Of a DNA stretch of 64,000 nt, positions 24,250 through 34,836 are shown one piece after another (within the stretch, counting starts at the first letter, position 1; every line of letters begins with the position of its first letter). Source of the stretch: Mycogone perniciosa (taxonomy: Eukaryota; Ascomycota; Sordariomycetes; Hypocreales; Hypocreaceae); the NCBI GenBank assembly GCA_025331125.1, contig JAOALB010000190.1, forward strand, positions 1-64,000, in the 5' to 3' direction. A program made the translations under genes and the position numbers. A model generated the notes under the pieces. The model was not told the DNA's origin, searched no databases, and was given only the letters and a program-made list of their open reading frames with translations.

Positions 24250-27200
24250 TTAATGGTTATCCGAACTTGCTGCAAATCGAACCCGTCTGGCTGGGCGACA
24301 GGAAATCTCCTGCCTGTTAGGTATAGCACTTTGACGAGCTTCTACTTCCTCATCTCCTGGGCCGATGCCATGTGATCTTTTTAATGTGACCCCTGCTATG
24401 GAAGACACTGGTCGATCTGATGGAATGTTATTTGCCACATGGTGTTCGCTGAGGATAATACCATCGTCTGGGTGCATAGTTCTGCCAAATCCCCTGCCAA
24501 AGACCGGCTGAGCAGTTTGAAGCTCAGCCATTTGTGATCTGTAGCCATCATTGTTTTCGCTTATTGGTACTACCCTTGCGTTTTTTATCCAATTGTAAAT
24601 TGGCCGAACATCCAAGATGGACCTTACTTGGCGATGCTCTGCCTGTGTCATGTGCCTTTTGCGTTCAAGGATGATTTCGTCGATGCTATTCTTCAACACA
24701 AGGGTTTCCACAGAGACAGGCTTTTTCTGGCTGATACGTCGAACACGTCCGATCGCCTGTGCTTCTACCTGAGGGTTAAGAACCGGATTAATAAAGTATA
24801 TCCTGGATGCCTCTCGCATATCCAGCCCAAAGGCTGCCTGGGATATATCCATGAGAAGAACTCTGTACTGATCCAGTGTCAGCCGGTGTTTTGAACAAAG
24901 CGGGTGGGCAGTGATGGTCTCACCTGAATTGTGGATTGTGATGGAAAGTGTTCACATATTGTGCCCTTCTCTCAGTCGTCAATACCTTGGCATAAATGAG
25001 ATGCTGGATTTGGAGCTGTTCCATGTTAGTTTTCGTATATGCGACCGTTGGTAGAGGTACACTAACCACGTCAAGCATGTTAGCAAGATACCATGCGACA
25101 TTTTCATTCTCGTAGAAAATAATGATTTTCTCTTCCTCTTGGTACTTGACTATACAGTCAATTAAGTACGACAGCTTTGCCGATACGGTGGAGGTGATCT
25201 TTGTTAGTTCAAGGGGTCCGGAGAAGATGTCGGCATTGAGGCTCTTCGTAGGCTTCGCGCCATTCACTCCATGGGAGCGCTTTTTCTTTGGACTATCGTC
25301 GCCGACCTTTGTGTTACCGGCGAGTGTTTCTGACTTCTTTTCTTTGAGGGCCTCTGCTGCCAATATCTTCCGTCTTTCGACCATGCCTTCTGATATTAGG
25401 CCACCATTGAGAAGAGAATTCAACCCTTCGGGGATTTCTGCAGCACTGTATACAAGTTTCTGCAATGCCAACAACATGCTTGTTGAGGTACAAACAACGT
25501 CGTCTCCTGTGCCTTCGCCATCGAGAGACCAAGATTGGCCAGCATTGCCAGGGAAGCCTGTGACCCATACGGCCATCTCATGGAATTGGTTGCTAAGGTT
25601 TCTCAACTTATTCCCCATCGCCAGATGGCCGAATTGAATAGCTTCTTGAAGCATGGTTTCATCTTCGGGAGTGATGGGCACTTTTCGTTCTCGTATAAAC
25701 TTCTCCGCCGTATCAACTGATGTGGCAATACTAGCGACGGTGAAGAAGGATCCTCCAAAGAAACTTGCTTGCTTTAAATTGTGCACAATTTCCAATAGGG
25801 CTTTCCTCTGCTTCTGGTGGAAGAAGTAATCCATGTCAGTTCCCTGTGATTGAACGGAATTGAATACGATAAACATAGAGAATAGGTTCAATGACAGCTG
25901 ATCCTGGTAGGATCCATCAAGTACGACGACCTTCTCGTTGACTGATGGCAGAAGGTCGTCTACTTCAGCTAGTCGATGGCGAATAATGAGCGAGTTTAGA
26001 GTTGATTTCAAACAATCCCATCGTCCCTCACTTTTAGGATTGTGTTTTGGAAGCATTAAATAAGTGCTCCAAGAAGCCAAGGTATCGCCCGTTTCGGTGG
26101 TTGTATTTGCCCAGGGACGAGCCTTTAGGTACAAGGCAGTAATTGCGCCGATGCGCTCAAGATCTTTCCTCTCTATCTCAGCCGAAGACTCGTTTAGTCC
26201 ATTTCTAGTCTTTTCTTGAGTGGGGACGTCGTCACCATTTGAGAGTGGTTCTCCTGATCTGGAACTGTCAACTCCAAACAAGCCATGAGATGGTGTTCCG
26301 GTAACAATCCAACGGGAAGAAAATTTTAATGAATCCAATCCAATCAAAAGGTTGCTTCTGTTACTGATCCTCGAATTGCCAAGTTTATGCCCTTCATCCA
26401 CGATACAACGCTTGAAATGGACCGAAGACAAGACAGATTCGCCGATTCCACCGAATTGCTTCAAGATCATCTCAAAGCGTGACTGCGAAAAGAGAATGAT
26501 ATCGCACGTCAAAACATCTTCTATAGAGGGGACAGCGTCGAGCTTTGTCAAAATAAGCACATTGAGTCTATTCGTATGTTTCTGAATCTCTTGTTTCCAT
26601 TGCGCAACAAGATTACTGGGAACAATGACAATTGTCGCAGAGCTCAGATACACCTTCTTGGGCGGTTCGTCGACGGAATATTTTTGATACCGCCCACATC
26701 GACGAGGCACGGGAGCTGGAAGCATATAATACCCGGGGTTTCTTAGCAATGCTTCAGTACAGTGGCTAAATTCGTAACCTTGCTGCAACTTGTATGCTTC
26801 GAAGTAGGACCTCCAAGGGACCGCATTTCGAGTGGCACATGCTGCAGCCATATCGGCAAGTGATGCAACCCTTTCTCGAACAGGTACGTGACCAGCCCTA
26901 TACATGTCCGGTGGGTTTGTGGGTAGATGTCTGGTGGCAAGGATAAGTGCAAGACATATGATCGTTTTGCCCGAGCCCATCTCTTCTGCTAGTATACCCC
27001 CAGAGACTGAATCGTAGTATATTGGCTCCAAGAGAATGGTGCCAGATACGGGATCCATGTACCATGTTGAGCCATGCGTGTCCTTGAGATGCAACAATCG
27101 TGGGTCAAGGATTTGACCCGGCTGTGCCTCCTTCTGGACCATCAGTGCCGCCGACCGTCTTTGGTAGGTGTATAAATCCGTCATTAGTCCCGGTACTTTG

Positions 27201-27802
27201 CTCTCCAAGAGATTATACATTGCATCTTGAGAATAGGGTTCAAGCACCGTGGTCGGATTTGGGTTCGGTGAAGGGATTGTGTTGAACAGTTGCAACAACG
27301 AAATGTCTTCATGATCTTGGGCTGCTTGGGTATCATAAAGAATTGGGGACCCAGCTTCTACAGGTGTTCTCTGTGCTTGCCATGCTTCCACAGAGTAGTC
27401 TAGATGACGGAGAATCGACTTCCTCGCTGTCCTCAAACTAGGATCGGAACGGTCAACAGAACGCCGCTGGATATCATCCGGAAGTAGGTAAACCCTAATG
27501 ATACCCAGTTCGTCATCCGCCGTGCTTAAGCTGAATTCGAGCTTAGCCCAGCGGGCACGGAGTAGACGAGCGAAAAGTGATAATTTTGGAACTTTGAGTA
27601 GCGATGCCTGTACGCTGGGGTTGAGATGCGGCGCATGGTGTGCTATCTCATCCTCGGAGTGGGCGGGCACGTCATCGTGCCATGAGAAATGGCTCCATGT
27701 TCGGTGTTCTGCCAAGTCCCACTGCTCTGCATCGATATTGATATCGCTCCTCGAGATGCCAATGCACCCAGCAGGTATATACCGGACGGACTCGGAATGC
27801 AT
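24250..27802 (-). CDS. SNF2-family DNA-dependent ATPase/helicase
   Basis: Modelled as three exons, 27802-25067, 25015-24924 and 24862-24250, giving 1146 residues. Helicase motif I is GGILAEEMGSGKT (Walker A near 271-281). Motif II is DEGH (469-472, within CIVDEGHKLG) rather than DEAH, and motif III is VTGTPSHG. Motifs V and VI sit in the last exon (VLLMDISQAAFGLD, then QAIGRVRRISQ). The first intron, 25016-25066, is 51 nt and stop-free: it has GTTAGT donor, ACTAAC branch and CAG acceptor, and removing it joins ANMLDV to LQIQHLIYAK as expected for the helicase C lobe. No RING, chromo- or bromodomain is visible, so the Rad5/SHPRH, CHD or Swi2 classes are not supported. Such proteins translocate on DNA to remodel chromatin or repair complexes; the specific role is unknown. 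The start at 27802 is the first ATG in frame; an upstream exon cannot be excluded. Confidence 0.85.
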
Positions 27803-28177
27803 GGCGTTGATATGGGAAGACGCTTTCGGCCGCCTTCTGGGGTCAGCGCCTTGAAGTCGCAACCACGAACACAAGTAGGGGAAATAATGCTATCTCGAAA
27901 ATAAATTTATCGAGTTTCTAGAATATGATTATGGACTAATCTGTGTTGAGGTGAAGGGTGTTTGAGTTGAAGTGAATTGAAGGATGAGGCTGATTGAACC
28001 GCTGCCTGTAACTTAGTGCGATTTATAACACGCACAGTTCTGCTTGGCGCCATTGCGGTATGCGCATACAGTGCGAGAATTAGTGCGCCTACAAACGATG
28101 ATGGTTTCTAAAATTGAAGATTGAATCATCTGCAATGTAAATGCTTGAATTACTATTTCTCGCCTTACTGAATGCCC
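27803..28177. other. Spacer between two minus-strand genes
   Basis: About 375 bp containing the SNF2 gene's promoter and the 3' end of the Ipa1-like gene. No separate feature seen. Confidence 0.55.
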
Positions 28178-29713
28178 CTAAGCCCAGCGTTCCAGCAGAC
28201 CGACATGCCATGCTTGAAAAAGCCTCTCGGGAGCAGGCAATCGGGAATTGCTCTCCTGAAGAATGCTGCGAACTGCTGAAATGACAGCCACCGGAAAATT
28301 GATTTCCTGAACACCCGAGGTCATGGAATCGATGAGCTCATTTCCATCCTCTGGTTCAATGTCCTGATATAGCACTTTTATTGCGGTCATCCTGCCTTCG
28401 GTCATGGTAGATGTATACACAACATTGGTGTTAAGGACCCATAGGTTCAAGAATTGTATCCGTTCCGCCTGATTTCCGTCTGAAGAAGTTGGACCGTGTG
28501 GAGCAACGACTGACTTGGATGATCCCGATCGAGATATAGTAGCTACCAGCGTGGCCGCGAGGCATTCGGAGCTGCTTGGAGGGGCGTGATCCGAGGAAGT
28601 AGTTTCACACGTTATCTGCCACTTGAACAGAATAACAGACGATGCGAGCACGTTGAAGAGGCCAATTTCTGCTTTGCATGTCCTGCAAAAAACATGCAGA
28701 GACTTTGCTGAGCCCGCTTCATTCAGGGCTAATTCGCTGGTATCAAACGCAGCACCAGAGCTTGAGTGGGATAACTGTTCCAGGTAAGTAGGTGCACACA
28801 CAATGGGACAAGACACGTCCTGGTCTACATATGAATATATCTCCTTTAATCCCCTGAATTCCACGGCTCTGGAAACTGGACGAAAGTTGGAGACCACTTT
28901 CTTAACCTAACCAGACTCAACCCATTCCCGTGAGAGAAGGGTACAAGACGGAGGTCACCCACAAAGTGGGGGAAGCAATGATTTGTTCTTGGGGAATTGT
29001 ATCGATGACCGGGTCATTGAGAGGCTTTGGGCGCCAACTAGGTCACCTTCTATTTCCCCGATGTCTAGGAACGTGGTCACTGAATGATGGTCAAGGAGAC
29101 TCACCAACAAGCCGTTGCACTCTGATTCGGAGAACATAAATGAAGTGAGATCCACGAAACCAACGCCTGGCTGAGCAGTGATAGCATTATTGGCTCCATA
29201 TCCGCGCTTGGAGAGAGATTCGTCCTCATGACGATGTTCATCGTCGTGGGGTTTATGGCAATGCCAGAACTCCATCATCTCTGCCCAGTTTTCGCTGGGT
29301 AAATCCTTCCAGGTCTGGATGGTATCGTCTTGTACGATTAAGCTATCGCAACGTCGGCAGCATATGCGAGAACCGACTTTGATATCCAACGAGTTCCATG
29401 GCACTGCTTGGCTCTCGGCGGAAAACCTTGTCGACTCCGTCTCAGTTGCTGCTACAGGCAGTCTCCAGGCCAAGTCCTTGGAGCTTTTCTCGGCAATTGG
29501 GATCACTGAGCGGACCAGGACTCTGGCTGGAAGATCTAGAATCCTTGCCTCGCCCTGATGATGCACCCGGATTTGGCGGCCTTCATCGATGATTTCAGCC
29601 TTCGTTGCCGAGTTTGAAGGCGAAGAAAGGCTGGCCCTGACTGACACTTGTCTGATGTTGGACAGGAGCTCGGCATATATGGAGATGATAGCAGTGGGCG
29701 ACTGGGCTGCCAT
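28178..29713 (-). CDS. Ipa1/UBE3D-like HECT-type E3 / E2-binding protein
   Basis: Two exons. Exon 1, 29713-29105 (203 codons), begins MAAQSPTAIISIYAELLSNI and ends at a strong GTGAGT donor after SECNGLL. The acceptor is uncertain: 28774 (after AACAG) or 28819 (after ACCAG) both keep frame, giving 401 or 416 residues; the intron is then 330 or 285 nt, long for this locus. Family features are CRRCDSLI, then NWAEMMEFWHCHKP with nearby His residues, and CRTCKAEIG in exon 2; these Cys/His pairs characterise the UBE3D / yeast Ipa1 family. By family knowledge these proteins bind E2 enzymes (human UBE3D binds UbcH10), and yeast Ipa1 is needed for normal mRNA 3'-end processing. The gene shares a 289-bp divergent promoter with the questin-oxidase-like gene. 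An in-frame ATG at 29896 exists but the intervening sequence looks like leader. Confidence 0.75.
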
Positions 29714-30002
29714 GGCTTTTGTTGCTGTTGATGGGTGAGTGAGGAGTCTCGAGGTGCGGAAGTGCTGTAATAGCAAAAAGACCCACAAGTGACGCGGATT
29801 TCTGGAGGTACGAAGTACGCGACGCGTGACTGGCCAATTGGTTACGTCATTGTGAGACCAACAACTGCGGGACTCTGCTAGAAGCTCTGCCCCCATTCCC
29901 CACTATTCGATGGGTTCACCTATTATCAAACCCCAACATATTCATGAGTGAACCGCCGTTTCGTCAGGATTCAACACGCTGGATTTCGGACTACAGACCA
30001 AA
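29714..30002. promoter_or_regulatory. Divergent promoter region
   Basis: These 289 bp separate the start codons of the Ipa1-like gene (minus) and the questin-oxidase-like gene (plus), so both promoters must lie here or overlap the genes. A TACGAAGTA motif copy lies near 29811. No TATA box stands out. Confidence 0.5.
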
Positions 30003-31338
30003 ATGTCAGGACTTCTTTCATATGTTCCAGGGGCTAGCTGCCTCATTGGAGTCGGCACAAAAGCCCGAGCCATCGACTTGCCCTCGGTCGAGATTCATCA
30101 GATCGAAACCAACCCTGACAGACGGGCTCGGAGTCTCAAACATCTTTTGAAGGCCAACCATGTCAACTATGCCATCTTATTCAACAACCTCCGATTTGAC
30201 AACCACAATGTTCACATTCTCTGCTCGTCCTACCTTCTCGGTGCTACTGACCAGCAGCTCAATGAGATATACAACGACGAGATCAAAGACCTGGACCCCT
30301 GGGAGCCCTCTCCATCCGAGGTGATCGATGAAGACTGGAGAGACTTTCTTGGAGACAGGAGATACCAAAGGGCATTCGTCGATTATTTCGAAGATAAGCT
30401 TGCTATGAAGTTTGCATATGATTGGAAACAGGAGTTGCAGCACTTTCTCTTCAGTGGCGACGAGCCACTCTTTCATGGCCTGATAGGCGGACGTAGGAAC
30501 TTCCGAGTAAGGCTCCCGTCTTCAGTGACGAGCTAATTCGCATCTAGTTGGCCACCCGCTCATTCATTTGGGCTATGCCTACGAGGTGGACTGCAAAGAA
30601 GTCGCCATGGAGGCTCTCGGCCTTGCTTCCGTACAATACAACTTCTTCCACAAGTATCTTGATGACAGCTCATACACGAGACCATCGCCTTTGCGGTCGA
30701 ATTCACCACTGGATCTTCTTGAGCGAATGTCAAGGGACGAGAGGTTCAACACCCTCCCCAAAGACCCGCAGCTCAACGACCTGGAGAAGCTCTTTGACCA
30801 GCACGAAGCCCTGATTATGGAATACTGGAACGGCTGGGATATCGATGATCCCACAAAACAATTTGAATTGTCCCAAGAGGCAGCGGTCGCACTGCTGGTC
30901 GCCACTGTTCGGCCGGGAACACACTCATACAACTTTTTTATTGTTCACTTATTGACTACCAGCCACGCTGTTCGGATTCTCCTACCATTCTTCCCGCCCC
31001 AACACCACATAACCCTTGTGAGAGAATGGTGGCTCCTCGTTCTGGCTATATTCATCCTCAACGGTCGTCCGTTGCCAGACCCTGATAATGTCGAAAATGA
31101 CCTAAAGGGGAAAAATTGGAAGTATGTGGAAGACAAGGCCCTGAACTCAGCGTGGTCAAAGGACGCCCATTTCGTCAAAGGTATGAAATTCCAGTGGTAA
31201 ATAGTGTGACTTGTGTTAACAGGGAATGTAGCAATTCGAGCGATGAGGGATGCTGCTCGGACATGGGGCGATGTTCATGATCGATATCTCCAGGCTGCCG
31301 TCACATTTGTGGATAACTTTCATGGGTGGGCATTCTAG
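30003..31338 (+). CDS. Questin-oxidase-like protein (DUF4243 family)
   Basis: Three exons, 30003-30492, 30548-31180 and 31223-31338, encode 412 residues. The first splice creates the hallmark HGLIGGLGHPLIHLGYAYE near residues 158-176. The last splice adds a short exon ending DNFHGWAF. The His-rich hallmark and an overall length near 410-450 residues place it in the questin-oxidase-like family. Members such as GedK and AgnL4-type enzymes oxidatively cleave anthraquinone rings in fungal polyketide pathways, but many relatives lie outside clusters and are uncharacterised. No polyketide synthase or other tailoring gene lies nearby, so the substrate cannot be predicted. It diverges from the Ipa1-like gene. 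The start at 30003 gives MSGLLSYVPGASCLIGVGTK; no signal peptide is convincing. Confidence 0.82.
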
Positions 31339-31703
31339 CTGCAACATGCCTGTACGAGCGTATGCAGGATTTTGAAAAAAAAGTAAAAAACTTAATAAAA
31401 ATGGCGCTTTAATGCGATAATCATGAAGTGATGCAGATTTGTAGGACTCTCATAGGTAGTGTATTCCTATCTACCTGAATGTAATATGTGGGTCGGACAG
31501 TGTAAATAAACCACGGCATTTATTTGCACTGTATGTGGTGGGCCGTCACGTCAACAGGGTCGCCATCTTCCCATCGTCATCTCAGCTGCTTTCACCACCT
31601 CTGCCAAGGTGACGGACGGCCCGCTTCCGCCAGACTATCCCTCTCGATCGCCCGTCACCAGCCCGCATGGACTTCCAACTGCGCAGATGCTTCAGTCGCG
31701 TTA
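31339..31703. other. Spacer between the questin-oxidase-like gene and RAD17
   Basis: 365 bp that should hold the 3' end of one gene and the promoter of the next. The RAD17 frame is open back to an ATG at 31533, but the extra 57 residues are not convincing. Nothing else seen. Confidence 0.5.
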
Positions 31704-34268
31704 ATGGCACCGCCCGCGAAACGCCGCAGGCGGAACACCGTTGAGGCGTCTGAGGATGAAGACGAACAGCCAAAGGCCAATACCCTGACCAATTTCCTCA
31801 TATCCTCTCCGAACTCGCCCTCTAAGACTCGAGCACCGACCGCATCTCCAAGCCCCGTCAAGACTAGAGCTTCTAATAGCCAATCGTCCAAGAACGGCAG
31901 CTCTCTTCGATCTTCACGCAGAACCCAACCTTTGCAGAATGGCATAAGCACCAGCCCCAAGAAATCGAAGGACTCGGATAAAGTGGAGGAAAGGGGAAAG
32001 ACTGCAGATTTGAAAACCTTGTTTTCCAGGCAAGCGCAGCGGGCGACAAGAACGGGTTCGAAGAATGATAAGAGGACGGTTCCAATCAATGATCCAATCA
32101 TCAGCGATCCGATCTCCGAGGACGACGAAATATCAGATATTAAGGCCAGTTCTTCAAGTTTGGTTAGCCAGCATGCCAGAAAACGGTTAAAAAGCACCGA
32201 TGTCCCAATCGCATCGACCGGGACTTTGAGTGCTAGCCAGCGGTTTCTTAGGCCACCACGGCCGGTTGTGGCGGACACATTGAATGATGACTTGCGGCCA
32301 TGGTCAGAGCGTTTTGGCCCGCGGAATCTCGACGAGCTTGCGGTGCATAAACGGAAGGTTGCAGACGTGAGGATGTGGCTGGAAGAGGTTATGCGAGGCA
32401 GACTGCGGCAGCGGCTGCTGATCTTGAAGGGTGCAGCTGGTTCTGGGAAAACGACGACTGTACGTCTTCTTGCGAACGATATGGGCTGTGAGCTTCTAGA
32501 ATGGAAGAACCCCGCGGGCAACACGGCCACCGGATTCGTCTCAGCATCGGCGCAGTTTGAGGAGTTTCTTGGACGAGGAGGCAAGTTTGGAGCCCTTGAC
32601 ATGGAAAGCCCTGTGCTTTCATCAACTCCAATTAGTTCAAATAGCACCACCCGCGACAACACCAAGAGAATGATACTGATCGAGGAATTTCCGAATACCT
32701 TCTCTCGGACTTCGACGGCCCTGACTGCTTTTCGTCGTTCTATACTGCAATATTTGGCGGCACAGACCCCATCTCTACACAAGTTCGGGCAGCAAAAGCG
32801 AACCGAGCCTATTACGCCGGTCGTCATGGTAATTTCGGAAACTCTGCTGACGACGACATCCGCTTCAGCAGACAGTCTGACTGCTCACCGGCTTCTCGGG
32901 CCTGAAATTCTCCGCCATCCTGGCGTGGGCGTGATTGAATTTAACGCCATGGCTCCTACGTTGTTGGCGAAGGCCCTGGAGCTCATTGTTCAGAAAGAGT
33001 CTCGGAAGTCCGGCCGGCGAAGAACCCCTGGGCCCCTGGTTCTGAAAAGGCTTGGTGAGATCGGAGACATTCGCAATGCTATCTCCTCACTCGAATTCCT
33101 CTGTCTGAAGGGCGACCAGGACGCAGATTGGGGGGCAAAGGTAACTTTCACAAAGCAAAAGAAAGGCGCGAAGGATGCTATAGCCCTTACTCGTGGTGAA
33201 GAAGAAAGCCTCGAGTTGATATCCCAACGTGAGGCCAGTTTGGGTATCTTTCATGCGGTTGGCAAGGTGGTGTATAACAAACGGGGCGAGACTCCATCAG
33301 GCGATCCGGCAGAGAAGCTGTCGGGTTTCTTGTCGCAATTTTCTCGCCCAAAGCGATCGGAGGTTTCTGTCGACTCTCTAATCGACGAGACGGGCACTGA
33401 TACGCACACCTTCATCTCAGCTCTGCACGAGAATTACGTGTTATCCTGTGAAGGCACCGATCCAATGGACCTTTCAACTCCAATGGACTACGTCAATGAA
33501 TGCATTGAGTACCTATCTCAGAGTGACCTGCTGTGTCCATCTCGAGATGTCTTCTTTGGTGGCAGGGGTGGCTTTGGGGGTGGCTGGGACTCAGGGAGCC
33601 AACTTCTTCGTCAAGACGAGATGACATTCCAGGTCGCGGTGCGTGGGATGTTGTTTTCCCTTCCAAACCCAGTCAAGCGTAAGACGTGGACGATGCAGAA
33701 GGGAAGCGACGCACACAAGATGTTTTACCCGGCAAGTCTCAAGCTCTGGAGGGCCAAGGAAGAGATTGAAGGTCTGGTTGATGTTTGGTCGTCAAAGCTC
33801 CTCAAGGGCGAGGATCAGCTTCCAATGAAGAATCTCACCGACGGTGCCAACGTGTTCCGCCGCAATCAAACATCTACAGACTCGTTGGCGAATAGGCAGC
33901 CACCGGCCACATCGAAGAGTAGTCATCAGGAGGAAGTGGAAGGTAGCTCTGCTCCACTATCCCTTGGGAACACTTCTCGTCGAGAACTACTGTTAGATCG
34001 TCTTCCCTACATGGCACACGTTGCCCGTGGTCGCAAGACGACTCTCCGGTTGCGCGACATTGAAAAGATTGTCTCCTCAGGGGTAACAGTCGGGGCTGAT
34101 GAGGAGTCGGATGCTGAGGAAGATGTCGCATCAGGAGAAGCATGGGCGACGGATAAGCCGTCGGAAGAGGCAAGCCCCCGGAAGAAGAGAGCAGGGATCA
34201 AGGCCGGCGCTGTTACGGGCATGTTGGCGCAGAAACTGGTTTTAAGCGATGATGACATTGAGGATTAG
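31704..34268 (+). CDS. RAD17: Checkpoint clamp loader Rad17 (Rad24 in budding yeast)
   Basis: A single exon of 854 residues. The protein starts MAPPAKRRRRNT, a likely nuclear localisation signal, followed by a Ser/Lys-rich disordered region to about residue 190. Then comes the clamp-loader AAA+ module: PWSERFGPRNLDELAVHKRK, Walker A GAAGSGKTT (243-251) and Walker B MILIEEFPN (323-331), whose acidic pair and Pro match the Rad17 family. The C-terminus is acidic (SDDDIED). By family knowledge, Rad17 with Rfc2-5 loads the 9-1-1 clamp onto damaged DNA, activating the ATR-type checkpoint kinase. The start at 31704 is chosen over an in-frame ATG at 31533 because the basic N-terminus is typical of fungal Rad17. 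A long open frame on the opposite strand is a composition shadow. Confidence 0.92.
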   Translation: MAPPAKRRRRNTVEASEDEDEQPKANTLTNFLISSPNSPSKTRAPTASPSPVKTRASNSQSSKNGSSLRSSRRTQPLQNGISTSPKKSKDSDKVEERGKTADLKTLFSRQAQRATRTGSKNDKRTVPINDPIISDPISEDDEISDIKASSSSLVSQHARKRLKSTDVPIASTGTLSASQRFLRPPRPVVADTLNDDLRPWSERFGPRNLDELAVHKRKVADVRMWLEEVMRGRLRQRLLILKGAAGSGKTTTVRLLANDMGCELLEWKNPAGNTATGFVSASAQFEEFLGRGGKFGALDMESPVLSSTPISSNSTTRDNTKRMILIEEFPNTFSRTSTALTAFRRSILQYLAAQTPSLHKFGQQKRTEPITPVVMVISETLLTTTSASADSLTAHRLLGPEILRHPGVGVIEFNAMAPTLLAKALELIVQKESRKSGRRRTPGPLVLKRLGEIGDIRNAISSLEFLCLKGDQDADWGAKVTFTKQKKGAKDAIALTRGEEESLELISQREASLGIFHAVGKVVYNKRGETPSGDPAEKLSGFLSQFSRPKRSEVSVDSLIDETGTDTHTFISALHENYVLSCEGTDPMDLSTPMDYVNECIEYLSQSDLLCPSRDVFFGGRGGFGGGWDSGSQLLRQDEMTFQVAVRGMLFSLPNPVKRKTWTMQKGSDAHKMFYPASLKLWRAKEEIEGLVDVWSSKLLKGEDQLPMKNLTDGANVFRRNQTSTDSLANRQPPATSKSSHQEEVEGSSAPLSLGNTSRRELLLDRLPYMAHVARGRKTTLRLRDIEKIVSSGVTVGADEESDAEEDVASGEAWATDKPSEEASPRKKRAGIKAGAVTGMLAQKLVLSDDDIED

Positions 34269-34836
34269 GCGGCGTTTGATTGTATTGTGTCAATCTCATG
34301 GATTGTTGGCTCGTCATTACATGTGGGTGGATATCAACTTGCTCTGGGGACTTGTACAGTATTTATTATGGACTAAGGGAAAGGCCAACGGGACAGCTCA
34401 TCGACATGTATCCTCCTTTTGGTAGTACTTCATAGATAGTTACTGAGACCTCGTGAACTCATGGTCTGCAGGTGATGAGACACATGATGGTGAGATGATC
34501 GCTGTGATGTTGACTTATTAACACCGCGAGTGTATGTTTTTCTTTGATGAGTATACTTATGTACCTTTTTGCCAACAATAATATGAAAGAGACATATAGG
34601 TACGGAAAATGAGGCTGAGGCTACCTGAACCTGTTAGAACGTATCCTTGCTTTATGCATCACCAGCTCCCCGCTACTGCTGCCTACAAGCTACAAGCCGC
34701 ATCCAGCCCGCAAGTCGTCATCCTCTCCCTCAACGACCACAACCAAACCAGAACAAAACAAACCGAAGGCATCACCAGATTTCAGGCATTTATTCCCCTG
34801 AAGCAAGCCCTCCCAGCCTGGGACGACGCTCTCGCC
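34269..34836. other. Spacer between RAD17 and the GDSL esterase
   Basis: 568 bp with the RAD17 3' end and the esterase 5' leader. The esterase frame is open upstream to about 34609, including one ATG, but that extension is not typical of the family. Confidence 0.5.

Noticed and set aside
31655..32827. A 390-codon minus-strand frame opposite RAD17
   Set aside because: The plus strand has Walker A/B motifs of Rad17 exactly here; the antisense frame is explained by codon bias.
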